From JAZDLO01 sp043801935 (lineage in GTDB: Bacteria; Actinomycetota; Thermoleophilia; RBG-16-64-13): a DNA stretch of 27,505 nucleotides. Positions within the stretch are counted from its first letter, which is position 1, and every line of letters begins with the position of its first letter. The stretch lies in contig JAZDLO010000168.1 of assembly GCA_043801935.1 (NCBI GenBank), positions 1 to 27,505 on the forward strand, read 5' to 3'. The notes below the pieces were generated by a model that saw only the letters and a list, made by a program, of their open reading frames with translations, had not been told where the DNA came from and searched no databases. A program made the position numbers and the translations under genes. Below are positions 1 through 7,890 of the stretch, one piece after another.

Positions 1-1
1 G

Positions 2-70
2 GCCGACGCCTACGGCGATGATGCCATGGCGGCGGTGGCTTTTGCCAAAGAGACCGTGGGGGTGAGCTAG
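2..70 (+). CDS. C-terminal tail of probable corrinoid (B12-binding) protein, partial
   Basis: The first 22 codons end in TAG at 68-70 and read as a short acidic helix containing ADAYGDDAMAAV followed by FAKETVG. This resembles the last helix of cobalamin-binding corrinoid proteins of the MtbC/MtaC type, which often end with an Ala-Asp-x-Tyr-x-x-Asp-Ala pattern. The stop is two bases before the next start, so the genes are probably co-transcribed. The following genes are a UroD-family methyltransferase and a methyl-THF methyltransferase, the usual partners of a corrinoid protein. Only the tail is visible, so the assignment rests on context and a short match. Confidence 0.55.
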   Translation, partial: ADAYGDDAMAAVAFAKETVGVS

Positions 71-72
71 CC

Positions 73-1410
73 ATGGCGGAGAAAGCCTGGGCGGACATGA
101 CCGCCGATGAGAGACGGGCCTGGCGCATCGAGCGCTGGCGCAACCCGGAGGTCGAGTTCGTGAGCCCGGAGGCCGAAGCCGAGTACACGGCCCGGGTGGA
201 GCGGCTCCTCGCCGCCCTGGAACTGCGGGTGCCCGACCGAGTACCGGTCAGCCTGAACACCGGCTTCTGGCCGGCCTTGAGCGCGGGGCTCACACCGTAC
301 GAATCGATGAACGACCCTGCCCGCGCCCGCAAAGCGTGGATCGACTTCAACGCCAAGTTCCAGCCCGACGCCATGTCCGATCCGGTCCACTACACCATGC
401 CGGGGGCGATGTTCGAGGCCTTGGACTACAAGCTCTATGCTTGGCCGGGTAGCGGGGTGGCCAAAGAGGGAAGCTACCAGTACAACGAAAAGGAGTGGAT
501 GCTCCCCGAGGAGTACGACCACCTGATCTCCGACCCCTCCGACTACATGCTCCGCACCTATCTGCCCCGCACGGTGGGGGCCTTCGCCGGCTTCGGCCAG
601 CTGTCCTCCCTGTTCGACTTCATCGAACTGCCCTTCGTCTCCGGCCATGCGGGCGGCTGGGATTCCCCGGAGATGGTGACCAGTCTGGAGAGATTGGCCG
701 AGGCGGGGCGATTACGGAATACTTGGTGGAACGAGACCGCCGTTCCCGTGATGGACCAGCTGCTGTCCCTCGGCTTCCCCGCCTACCGCAGTTGCGGGAC
801 CAAGGCCCCCTTCGACATACTGGGCGACACCCTGAGAGGTACCAGGGGCGTCATCACCGACATGTTCCGTTACCCGGACAAGGTGCTCGCCGCCTGCGAC
901 CGCCTGGTGCAGGTGGCGGTGGATTGGCCGCTCAAACGGCCGGCGGCCCCGGCCACGCCCGTCGTCTTCATCCCGCTCCACAAAGGCGCCGACGGTTTCA
1001 TGAGCGACGAGCAGTTCAGGACCTTCTACTGGCCGAGCCTGCGCAAGCTGCTGGTCGGGCTGATCGATGAGGGTATGATCCCGTTCTGCTTCGCCGAGGG
1101 GCGCTATAACGCCCGGCTCGAGGCCATCATGGACCTGCCCAAAGGCAAGACGGTCTGGCTCTTCGACCAGACCGACATGGCCCGGGCTAAGGAGACCATC
1201 GGCACGGTGGCCTGCCTCGAGGGCAACATGCCCCTCTCGTTGCTGTACGCCGGGACGCAGGAAGAGGTCGCCGCTCACACTCGGAAGCTGATCGACATGG
1301 CCGGTGCCGGTGGCGGTTATATCCTCGACATAGGCGCTGTAGCCGACGAGGGCAACGACGAGAACCTCGCGGCGATGATGGAGACGGCAAAGGAGTACGG
1401 GGTCTATTGA
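73..1410 (+). CDS. UroD-family corrinoid methyltransferase
   Basis: This 445-residue protein belongs to the uroporphyrinogen decarboxylase superfamily, but to the methyltransferase branch (MtaA/MtbA/O-demethylase type) and not HemE; a true hemE lies at 15856-16917. Visible family features are the SCGTKAPFDILGD segment, FCFAEGRYNARLE, and ACLEGNMPLSLLYAGT followed by the GGGYILDIG stretch near the C-terminus. In this branch such proteins move a methyl group between a methylated compound and a corrinoid protein, often using zinc bound by Cys/His/Glu. The substrate cannot be read from the sequence; methoxylated aromatics, methylamines or other methyl donors are all possible. It lies between a probable corrinoid protein and a DUF1638 gene in one plus-strand operon. 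Confidence 0.85.
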   Translation: MAEKAWADMTADERRAWRIERWRNPEVEFVSPEAEAEYTARVERLLAALELRVPDRVPVSLNTGFWPALSAGLTPYESMNDPARARKAWIDFNAKFQPDAMSDPVHYTMPGAMFEALDYKLYAWPGSGVAKEGSYQYNEKEWMLPEEYDHLISDPSDYMLRTYLPRTVGAFAGFGQLSSLFDFIELPFVSGHAGGWDSPEMVTSLERLAEAGRLRNTWWNETAVPVMDQLLSLGFPAYRSCGTKAPFDILGDTLRGTRGVITDMFRYPDKVLAACDRLVQVAVDWPLKRPAAPATPVVFIPLHKGADGFMSDEQFRTFYWPSLRKLLVGLIDEGMIPFCFAEGRYNARLEAIMDLPKGKTVWLFDQTDMARAKETIGTVACLEGNMPLSLLYAGTQEEVAAHTRKLIDMAGAGGGYILDIGAVADEGNDENLAAMMETAKEYGVY

Positions 1411-1502
1411 TTCGACCCGCTTTCGGCCGGGGGGCGGAGGCGCCGTCCCTCGGCCCGGGTCTGATGGTGACTCCTGCCACCAAGAAAAGGGGAAGTAGTG
1501 GT

Positions 1503-2273
1503 ATGGCGAGGGCGGTGATCCTGGCCTGCGAAATGATCGAGGACGAGGTCCGGCTGGCGCTGGAGGCAGTGGCGCCGGAGAGCCGGCCCACCCTGGTCTG
1601 GGTGGAGAGCGGCCTGCACGACCGGCCTGAGCGACTGCAGAAGGTGCTGCAAGAGTTGATCGACCGGCTCGACCAGGGCGCTCGCACGCAGACCGTAGCC
1701 ACCCGGCCCTCTGTGCGCCCCGGCCGGGGACCAGCCGCGGAACGGCGTACCGAGGTGGCGGTCGAGCCGGTCGACGAAGTGCTCCTGGCCCTCGGTTTTT
1801 GCGGCAAGGGACTGCAGGGGCTGGTGTCGCGGGAATCGACCCTGGTCTTTCCGCGAGTCGACGACTGCGTCTCGCTCTTCCTCAACCACGGGTGCTCCCG
1901 AGAGGACATACCCCGCAATCCGCGCAGCTACTACCTTACCCGGGGCTGGTTCCGCCACGACAGCTCCGTCACCCAGGCCTTCGCAGACTGGACCGAACGC
2001 TACGGCGCCGAACGGGCGGCCAAGCTGCGCCAGGCCATGTTCACCGGGTACGAACGCGTGAGTCTCATCGACACCCAAGCCTACGATGTAGCCGACTGTG
2101 TCGATCAAAGTCAGGCGTATGCGGACGAGCTCGATCTCGAGCACGTGATAGTGCAGGGATCGGTCCAACTACTCGAGCGGCTGTTCAAAGGGGAGCGGGA
2201 TAGCGAGATCGTCGCCGTCCCCCCGGGGGAAGCTATCGGCTTCCTTCACCTGTTCGCCGCCGAGGAAGCCTGA
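1503..2273 (+). CDS. DUF1638 domain protein
   Basis: I recognise the DUF1638 family from the LALGFCGKGLQGL segment, the FPRVDDCVSLFL segment and the YYLTRGWFRH stretch. Two conserved cysteines (in FCGK and DDC) could bind a metal or cofactor, but no biochemical role is established. The reading frame is open upstream to 1407, but the ATG at 1503 is preferred because AAAGGGGA at 1486-1493 precedes it at normal spacing and homology starts there, giving 256 residues. A charged, low-complexity stretch (about residues 54-75) precedes the conserved core. DUF1638 genes recur beside corrinoid methyltransferase genes, and this one sits inside such an operon, suggesting an accessory role in methyl transfer. 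Confidence 0.85.
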   Translation: MARAVILACEMIEDEVRLALEAVAPESRPTLVWVESGLHDRPERLQKVLQELIDRLDQGARTQTVATRPSVRPGRGPAAERRTEVAVEPVDEVLLALGFCGKGLQGLVSRESTLVFPRVDDCVSLFLNHGCSREDIPRNPRSYYLTRGWFRHDSSVTQAFADWTERYGAERAAKLRQAMFTGYERVSLIDTQAYDVADCVDQSQAYADELDLEHVIVQGSVQLLERLFKGERDSEIVAVPPGEAIGFLHLFAAEEA

Positions 2274-2325
2274 GCCGGCGACGCCGTTCCAGGTACCATC
2301 CGACCAAGATAGAGGAGTGCACCCA

Positions 2326-3183
2326 GTGGAGACACGAGTAACAAGCGCGACCCGTGAGGTCATCATCGGGGGCGACGGGCCCACCGTGCTGATAGGCGAG
2401 CGCATCAACCCCACCGGTAAGAAACGCCTGGCCGAGGCGCTACGGGCCGGCGACCTGAGCGTGGTGCGCGAGGAAGCCCTCGCCCAAGTCGCGGCCGGCG
2501 CCGATATCCTCGACGTCAACGTGGGCGCAACCGGCGTGGACGAGGTAGCGATGCTCCCTCTGGCCGTGCAGGCGGTCGTGGAAGCCGTCGACGTGCCCCT
2601 GTGTCTTGACAGCCGGAAGGTGAAGGCGCTGGAGGCGGCCCTGGCCGTCTGCCCTGGGCGACCTATCGTCAACTCGGTGACCGGTGAGGAATCGTCTCTC
2701 GAAGAGGTGCTGCCGCTGGTCAAGCAGTACGGAGTCCCGGTGATCGGACTCACCCTGGACGAGAAGGGCATACCCGCCGACGCAGCCGCCCGGGTGGAGA
2801 TCGCCCACCGCATCGTGGAGCGCGCCGAGGCCATAGGCATCCCCCGTGAGGACGTCATCATCGACTGTCTCACCCTGTCGCTGGGAGCCAACGTCCAAGC
2901 CGGCCTGGGTACGCTTGAGGCCACTCGCCGCGTGAAGGCCGAATTGGGAGTCAACCAGACTCAGGGGGCGAGCAACATCTCTCACGGCCTACCGAACCGG
3001 CCGGTCCTCACCGGAGCCTACTTGGCCATGGCCATCGAAGCCGGCCTCACCTGCCCCACGGTGGACGTCGGTCTGGTACGTCTGGCCGTGCTTTCGGCCG
3101 ATCTGGTGCTGGGCCGCGACAACTACGCGATGCGCTTCATCTCCGCCTTCCGCGAGGCCCAGAAAGCAGCCGAGGCCCGGTGA
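2326..3183 (+). CDS. Methyltetrahydrofolate:corrinoid methyltransferase (pterin-binding family)
   Basis: The protein is a dihydropteroate-synthase-like TIM barrel of the AcsE/MtgA/MtvA type, which moves methyl groups between methyl-THF and a corrinoid protein. Diagnostic segments are LIGERINPTGKKR near the N-terminus, the ADILDVNVG strand, CLDSRK, NSVTGEE and the GLTLDEKGIP loop, all part of the pterin site. The length, 285 residues, is normal for a free-standing MeTr. I chose GTG 2326 because AGAGGAG (2311-2317) is at ideal distance; the GTG at 2317 overlaps that site. It closes the plus-strand methyltransferase operon and links it to the THF genes that converge on it from the other strand, 8 bases away. 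Confidence 0.9.
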   Translation: METRVTSATREVIIGGDGPTVLIGERINPTGKKRLAEALRAGDLSVVREEALAQVAAGADILDVNVGATGVDEVAMLPLAVQAVVEAVDVPLCLDSRKVKALEAALAVCPGRPIVNSVTGEESSLEEVLPLVKQYGVPVIGLTLDEKGIPADAAARVEIAHRIVERAEAIGIPREDVIIDCLTLSLGANVQAGLGTLEATRRVKAELGVNQTQGASNISHGLPNRPVLTGAYLAMAIEAGLTCPTVDVGLVRLAVLSADLVLGRDNYAMRFISAFREAQKAAEAR

Positions 3184-3193
3184 CCGACGGCCT
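3173..3193. terminator. Possible bidirectional hairpin between convergent operons
   Basis: AGGCCCGG (3173-3180) and CCG plus GGCCT (3184-3186, 3189-3193) can pair as an 8-bp GC-rich stem with a TGA loop and a 2-base bulge. It spans the stop codons of the methyl-THF methyltransferase and lpd, which converge with only 8 bases between them. There is no clear T-tract on either side, so termination is inferred from position and GC content. Confidence 0.35.
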
Positions 3194-4613
3194 AGCGGGC
3201 GATGTGCACCGACTTTCCATGCACATCGTGGGCGGCTTCCATGACGGCCTCGGCGATGGTCGGGTGAGCGTGGATCGTGTCGCCCAGTTGCTGTACAGTG
3301 AGCCCGTTCTGCACCGCCAGCGCCACTTCGTGGATCACATCGGTCACGTGGGGACCCATCATGTTCGCCCCCAGCAAGAGGTCGCTCTCCTTGTCGGCCA
3401 CCAACTGGACGTAGCCCGCGTCTTCGCCCATGGCCAGAGCTTTCCCCAGAGCGGCGAAACGGTAGGTACCGGTCACCGGCTGGTAGCCGCGCTCGAGAGC
3501 TTGCTCTTCGTTCAAGCCTACACTGGCCACCTCGGGGATAGAGTACGTGCATGAGGGGGTTGATCGTAGATCCCGCTTACGCCTGCCCCCGAGGCAGTTC
3601 TCCACTGCCACCCAGGCCTCGTAAGAGGCGACGTGGGCCAGCAGCATCCCGCCATTGACGTCGCCGATGGCATAGATGTCGGGCGCTGTGGTCTCGAGGT
3701 AGTCGTCGACCACGACATATCCGCGGCCGTCCACCTCCACCCCTACCGTCTCCAGCCCCAATTCGAAGCTGTTGGGCCGGCGGCCGACAGACACCAGGAT
3801 CTTGTCGACGCTCATGTCGGAGCCATCTGAGAGCTTGGCCACCGCGTGATCGGCACCATACTCGACGATGCTCTCCACCTTGGTTTTCACGAGCACCTGG
3901 ACGCCGCGCTTGCGATACACGGACTGGAACTGCTTGGCCAAGCGCTTGTCTTCCAGGGGCAGCATCTGAGGCATCATCTCCACCATCGTGACCTGCGTGC
4001 CCATTTCGGCGAAGAAGGAAGCGAACTCGCACCCGATGGCCCCAGCCCCCACGATCAGCATCGAAGCCGGGATCTCCGTCAACTCTAACGCTGAAGTAGA
4101 GGTCAATATGGCGGGATGGTCGAAGTCGAACATCGGCAAGAGTGCAGGCTCGGATCCTGTGGCGACGATGATCTTGTCCGCCGCGAGCGTGATGGTCTCA
4201 CCGCCGTCGTCCACAAGCACCTGCTTGCCCGGAGCGAGCCGGCCGGTGCCCCGGACCAGTTCCACCCCTGCCTTCTTAAGCAGGACTTCGATACTGTCGC
4301 GCAGCTGCTTCACGATCCGGGCCTTGCGTTCCATCATATGCGGCAAGTCGGGCCGGACCTCGCCCGTCATCTGGAAGCCGTATTCCTCGCCCGAGCGCGC
4401 TTTGGAGAGCGCCTCCGCGCTTGCCAACAAGGCCTTCGTGGGTATGCAGCCTCGGTTGAGGCAAGTGCCGCCCACCAAGTCTCTCTCCACCAACGCGACC
4501 GAGGCTCCGAGGCGGGCCGCTCCGAGCGCGGCCACGTATCCGCCCGGGCCCCCGCCCAGGATCACGATCCTGGTGGCTGTACCCTCAAGCGTATCGTTGG
4601 GTGTGTCGGTCAT
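3192..4613 (-). CDS. lpdA: Dihydrolipoyl dehydrogenase
   Basis: A full-length (473 residue) FAD-dependent disulfide oxidoreductase. It has an N-terminal FAD-binding GGGPGG motif, the redox-active GGTCLNRGCIPTKALL pair (Cys51, Cys56), a second Rossmann motif VGAGAIGCEFAS for NAD, and the C-terminal HAHPTIAEA stretch carrying the His-Glu dyad. The enzyme re-oxidises dihydrolipoamide with NAD+. It starts 8 bases after metF and is the last gene of the fhs-fchA-folD-metV-metF-lpd operon. Glycine cleavage genes, which would explain an Lpd in a folate operon, are not in the window. It may serve a glycine cleavage system encoded elsewhere or act as an electron-transfer partner for MetF/MetV; the second idea is speculation. 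Confidence 0.93.
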   Translation of the reverse strand: MTDTPNDTLEGTATRIVILGGGPGGYVAALGAARLGASVALVERDLVGGTCLNRGCIPTKALLASAEALSKARSGEEYGFQMTGEVRPDLPHMMERKARIVKQLRDSIEVLLKKAGVELVRGTGRLAPGKQVLVDDGGETITLAADKIIVATGSEPALLPMFDFDHPAILTSTSALELTEIPASMLIVGAGAIGCEFASFFAEMGTQVTMVEMMPQMLPLEDKRLAKQFQSVYRKRGVQVLVKTKVESIVEYGADHAVAKLSDGSDMSVDKILVSVGRRPNSFELGLETVGVEVDGRGYVVVDDYLETTAPDIYAIGDVNGGMLLAHVASYEAWVAVENCLGGRRKRDLRSTPSCTYSIPEVASVGLNEEQALERGYQPVTGTYRFAALGKALAMGEDAGYVQLVADKESDLLLGANMMGPHVTDVIHEVALAVQNGLTVQQLGDTIHAHPTIAEAVMEAAHDVHGKSVHIAR

Positions 4614-4621
4614 CTCAGCCC

Positions 4622-5527
4622 TCAGGCGGCAACGGTCATGCCGGCCAGGTCGAGGATCTCGGGGACGATCTCCTCTTTGCCGATGGCCATGATGTGCACC
4701 CCGTCGCAGACGTTGTTGTCACGCAAGAAGCGGATGTGACGGGCGGCGATCTCCATGCCCTTGTGCATGGCCTCCTCTTTGGGCACGCTCCCCATCTCCT
4801 CCAACAGGTTGTCGGGCACGAAGATCCCCGGTACGGCGCGGTTCATAAATTTGGCCATGCCCAAGCTGGTCAGTATCACCAGCCCGGCCATGATCTTGAC
4901 GTTGGTGCCGGCCGTGATCTCCCGGGCCTGCTCCATGAAGCGCTGGAAGTTGTCCATGTCGTACACTGCCTGGGTCTGAAAGAAATCGGCCCCGGCCTCC
5001 ACTTTCCGGGCGAACTTGTACATCTGGGGTTCGATCGGATCCGACTCCGGGGTGACCACCGCGCCAACGAAGAAGTCGGTGGCTCCGTCCAGCTCGTTCC
5101 CTGCCCAGTCGAAGCCCTCGTTCATCTTGCGGCAGCATTGGATGAGGTGGAGCGAGTCAAAGTCAAACACGCCCTTTGACTGCTTGTGATCGCCCACGGA
5201 GGGGTGGTCGCCCGTCAGACAGAGGACGTTGCTGATGCCGAGGAAGGCCGCAGACAAGAGATCGGACTGCAGGCCCAGGCGGTTACGGTCCCGGCACGTG
5301 GTCTGGAAGATGGGATCCCCGCCCCGGCGCACGATCTCGCCGGAGACCACCAAAGAGCCTAGGCGCATGACCGCGCTCTGGTTGTCGGTGACGTTGAGCC
5401 CGTCGACCCTATCTTTGAGCATGTCTATGTGGTGCAGCATATTCTGGACGTTGGTGCCCTTGGGCGGGCCGATCTCGCCCGAGACGACGAACCTGCCGCT
5501 ATTGCACGCGTCGCGATAGGTGCCCAT
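4622..5527 (-). CDS. metF: Methylenetetrahydrofolate reductase, catalytic subunit
   Basis: A 301-residue short-form MTHFR barrel of the acetogen type. It shows FVVSGEIGPPKG near the N-terminus with the conserved catalytic Glu (about residue 18), VDGLNVTDNQ, LCLTGDHP with the FMN/FAD-contacting Asp, and DFFQTQAVYD. It interconverts methylene-THF and methyl-THF. Although the frame is open further upstream, the start is ATG 5527 because homology begins there and metV ends two bases before. The pairing with metV is the arrangement known from acetogens, where MetF needs the Fe-S/zinc subunit MetV. Confidence 0.92.
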   Translation of the reverse strand: MGTYRDACNSGRFVVSGEIGPPKGTNVQNMLHHIDMLKDRVDGLNVTDNQSAVMRLGSLVVSGEIVRRGGDPIFQTTCRDRNRLGLQSDLLSAAFLGISNVLCLTGDHPSVGDHKQSKGVFDFDSLHLIQCCRKMNEGFDWAGNELDGATDFFVGAVVTPESDPIEPQMYKFARKVEAGADFFQTQAVYDMDNFQRFMEQAREITAGTNVKIMAGLVILTSLGMAKFMNRAVPGIFVPDNLLEEMGSVPKEEAMHKGMEIAARHIRFLRDNNVCDGVHIMAIGKEEIVPEILDLAGMTVAA

Positions 5528-5529
5528 CG

Positions 5530-6195
5530 TTATTTGTCCCCCGGCTTCTCTTTGCGCTCGGCCAGCTTGCCCGGATGTGCGATGACGTTCCAGTCCTTGG
5601 GTGAATGCGTGCGGGTGCGTTTGTCTTCGCGGCCCTCTTTCTTGAGCTGCTCGTGGATGAGCACCCACGCGCAATCCATCTCGGGATCCACTTCGCACTT
5701 GCCGTGGCTGGTGCCGCCGCAGGGGCCGTTGAGGAGACCTTTGGCGCATCGGGTCACCGGGCAGATTGCTCCGTAATCGTCGAGGATGCAATCGCCGCAG
5801 AGGGAGCACTTCTCCACGAAATCCATCGAGCGCTGGACATTACCGAGGAACAGGGAGTCGTTGCCGGGGAGCACGTGCTTGTCGGTGGCGGCGCGTACGG
5901 ACTGAGTACCGGCGCCGCAGGAGAGCACCAGGAAGGCTTCAGCTTCCTCGGCTGCTTCCTTGTGCTTGCGCAGGATGCGCTTGAGGTCGAGTTCCTGGCA
6001 GTTGGCCGCCACTACGTCCACGGCCAGCACTTTCTTGCCCGCCTCTTCCAACTGAGCCTTCATCTCGGCAACTTCTTGTTCGCCGCCTGTCTGGGTGACG
6101 GTGGCGCATTCCCCGCAGCCGACGATGAACACGTTGGTCTCGCCCTCGAGTGACTTGATGATGTCCTCGATAGGCTTCTTCTTGGCGATTATCAA
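5530..6195 (-). CDS. metV: MetV-type MTHFR partner protein (Fe-S/zinc)
   Basis: This 221-residue protein matches the MTHFR C-terminal-domain/MetV family. The N-terminal half is an alpha/beta domain containing VGCGECATV and LVLSCGAGTQS. The C-terminal half is cysteine-rich: CSLCGDC, then CPVTRCAKGLLNGPCGG, followed by KCEVDPEMDCAW. These cysteines are the likely ligands of Fe-S clusters and zinc in MetVF complexes. Translation starts at TTG 6195, with GGAGGT upstream at normal spacing. The C-terminal tail is highly charged. It precedes metF by two bases, so the subunits are probably made in a fixed ratio. Confidence 0.88.
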   Translation of the reverse strand: MIIAKKKPIEDIIKSLEGETNVFIVGCGECATVTQTGGEQEVAEMKAQLEEAGKKVLAVDVVAANCQELDLKRILRKHKEAAEEAEAFLVLSCGAGTQSVRAATDKHVLPGNDSLFLGNVQRSMDFVEKCSLCGDCILDDYGAICPVTRCAKGLLNGPCGGTSHGKCEVDPEMDCAWVLIHEQLKKEGREDKRTRTHSPKDWNVIAHPGKLAERKEKPGDK

Positions 6196-6226
6196 TTCAG
6201 GTACCTCCGTTCCCCCTTGGGGATCG

Positions 6227-7195
6227 CTACTTCTTCTCCAGCCGCAGTCGAGCCGCCCGCAACGTATTGCGGGCCAGCATCATGTTGGTGACCGCCCCCA
6301 CGCCGCCGGGGACCGGGGTGATGGCGCCGGCCTTGACGGATACGTTGTCGAAATCGACGTCGCCCACGGTCTTGGTCTGCGCGTCGGCCAGATCGGCAGC
6401 GCACGCGCGACAGGGGTTCTTCTTGCCCCGGTTGATCGCTTCGCAGCTGGGGCAGACTACCACCCGGTTGATACCCACGTCCAGCACCACGGCGCCTTCC
6501 TTGACCAGCTCCGCGCCCACCAGGTGCGGGACTCCGGCGGCCACGACCAGGTAGTCGGCCACCCGGGTGTGCTTTTCCAGGTTGCCCCTGTTAGAGGTGA
6601 ACACGTGCGTTACCGTCGTGGTCGCGTTACGGTTGAGGAGCAGCAGAGCCAGCGGCTTGCCGACCGTGTTGGAGTGACCTACGACGCATACCTCGGCGCC
6701 TTCCAAAGCATCGGTCACGTCGCGCCCTTCCGCTTGCAGATACCGCTCGAGCAGCTCCATGCAGGCGGCCGGGGTAGCCGGAGGGAAGGTAGGCTCGCCC
6801 AGGGTCAGGCGGCCCATGTTGAAGGGATGGAAACAGTCGACGTCTTTGTCGAAGCTGATCGAGTTGATCACCGCGGAGTCGGACACCTGGGCCGGGAAGG
6901 GCCGCAGAGGCAGGATACCCGACACCGCAGGATCGTTGTTGAGACTCTGGACCGTGGCCACGACCGTCTCTTCGCTGACGTCGGCGGGGAGCGCCTCGCT
7001 CCGGTAGCCGAGACCCATCTCTCCGCAGAACTTCTCCACCGCGCCCCGGTACATACCGGCGCCGAAGTCGTCACCGACCATCAGGGTGGCGATGCCCGGC
7101 TGCAGGCCGTTTCCCTTCAGCTCCTCCAGTTCCTGCGCCAACTCCGCGCGCAGTTGGTCGGCTATCGCCTTGCCGTCTATTATCTTCGCTGCCAT
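6227..7195 (-). CDS. folD: FolD-like methylene-THF dehydrogenase with Cys4 insert and altered cyclohydrolase site
   Basis: The protein (322 residues) aligns with FolD along its length: MAAKIIDGKAIADQL start, MVGDD, KDVDCFHPFNMGRL, VVGHSNTVGKPLALLLL (NADP-binding) and ITPVPGGVGAVT. Three features are odd. The Lys of the Y-x-x-x-K motif, needed for cyclohydrolase activity, is Val53 after Tyr49. The Gln of the usual LVQLPLP segment is replaced (GILPLRPFP). About 35 residues after VGINRV form an insert with Cys248, Cys251, Cys262 and Cys265 (CX2C-X10-CX2C), suggesting a zinc knuckle. The Asp of KDVD is kept (Asp120). The expected remaining activity is the methylene-THF dehydrogenase, with cyclohydrolase supplied by FchA encoded just upstream in the operon. 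ATG 7195 has AGGAGG upstream. Confidence 0.88.
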   Translation of the reverse strand: MAAKIIDGKAIADQLRAELAQELEELKGNGLQPGIATLMVGDDFGAGMYRGAVEKFCGEMGLGYRSEALPADVSEETVVATVQSLNNDPAVSGILPLRPFPAQVSDSAVINSISFDKDVDCFHPFNMGRLTLGEPTFPPATPAACMELLERYLQAEGRDVTDALEGAEVCVVGHSNTVGKPLALLLLNRNATTTVTHVFTSNRGNLEKHTRVADYLVVAAGVPHLVGAELVKEGAVVLDVGINRVVVCPSCEAINRGKKNPCRACAADLADAQTKTVGDVDFDNVSVKAGAITPVPGGVGAVTNMMLARNTLRAARLRLEKK

Positions 7196-7204
7196 AGATG
7201 CCTC

Positions 7205-7840
7205 CTAGATCTTGCTGTAGGTCAGGGCGAGGACGACTTCTCTCAGGCGCCCCGTCTCGGAGAGCACCGTCTCGATCCGGGCCCAGGCGTCGCGATTGAA
7301 ATCCTCGTCTGCTATCCAGGCAAGGTTTATCTTGACATTGAGGGCGGCCGAGTGCGCCGCGGCGTCGGCCAGGACCACGGCCACGCCGGCGTCGGACACG
7401 GCGTTCGGATTGCCCTTCTCCGCGGCGGGCAGGCACAGACGAGCCACTTCGGCCGCGGCTTCCGCAACCTTGAGCGGTACCTGCGCAGCCCCCGCCAGTG
7501 ACGCCTGGAGGATGCGGGTCCGCTCTTTCTTCTCCGCCTCGGTGTCCCGAGGAAGTTTCATGGCCGCAGCCGCCGCAGCGTAGGCTCTAGCGTCGAGCGT
7601 GACCAGTTCCTCTAGTTCGCTGCGAAGCTTCTCCGAACCGATCTTGATCTCGGCCACGGCATCCTGCACGTCGGCGAACTTCTCTTTGCCCAGGGTGAGG
7701 TTGGTCACCATGCTCACCAGGGCGGCTCCCAGGGCCCCGACCAGGGCAGCCACACTACCGCCGCCAGGCTCGGGCTCGGCGCTGGCCAGTTTGTCCAGAT
7801 ACGATTGGATGGTCCCTTCCACATATGTTTGTTCGGTCAC
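7205..7840 (-). CDS. fchA: Methenyl-THF cyclohydrolase (FchA, cyclodeaminase family)
   Basis: A 211-residue, all-helical protein of the formiminotransferase-cyclodeaminase/FchA family. The diagnostic segment is EPEPGGGSVAALVGALGAAL near residue 22, followed by the VTLDARAYAAAAAAMKLPR helix and a C-terminal NPNAVSDAGVAVVLA stretch. FchA proteins hydrolyse methenyl-THF to 10-formyl-THF, and this free-standing form occurs in methylotrophs and in Wood-Ljungdahl bacteria. The start is GTG 7838-7840, preceded by GAGGAG. It ends 9 bases before folD. A separate cyclohydrolase fits with the degraded cyclohydrolase site in that FolD. Formimino-THF cyclodeaminase activity is the alternative, but no histidine or purine catabolism genes are nearby. 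Confidence 0.87.
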   Translation of the reverse strand: MTEQTYVEGTIQSYLDKLASAEPEPGGGSVAALVGALGAALVSMVTNLTLGKEKFADVQDAVAEIKIGSEKLRSELEELVTLDARAYAAAAAAMKLPRDTEAEKKERTRILQASLAGAAQVPLKVAEAAAEVARLCLPAAEKGNPNAVSDAGVAVVLADAAAHSAALNVKINLAWIADEDFNRDAWARIETVLSETGRLREVVLALTYSKI

Positions 7841-7890
7841 GTATAGCTCCTCACGTGTGGCAGCTCGAAGTTCCGCGCGAAGTTGCGGGG

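Noticed and set aside
73..1410. Annotation as HemE
   Set aside because: It lacks the RQAGRY start of true HemE, a canonical hemE exists in the heme operon, and the corrinoid-operon context indicates a methyltransferase.
4622..5809. Longer MetF with about 94 extra N-terminal residues
   Set aside because: The extension overlaps metV in another frame, is arginine-rich and unlike MTHFR; ATG 5527 gives the family start.
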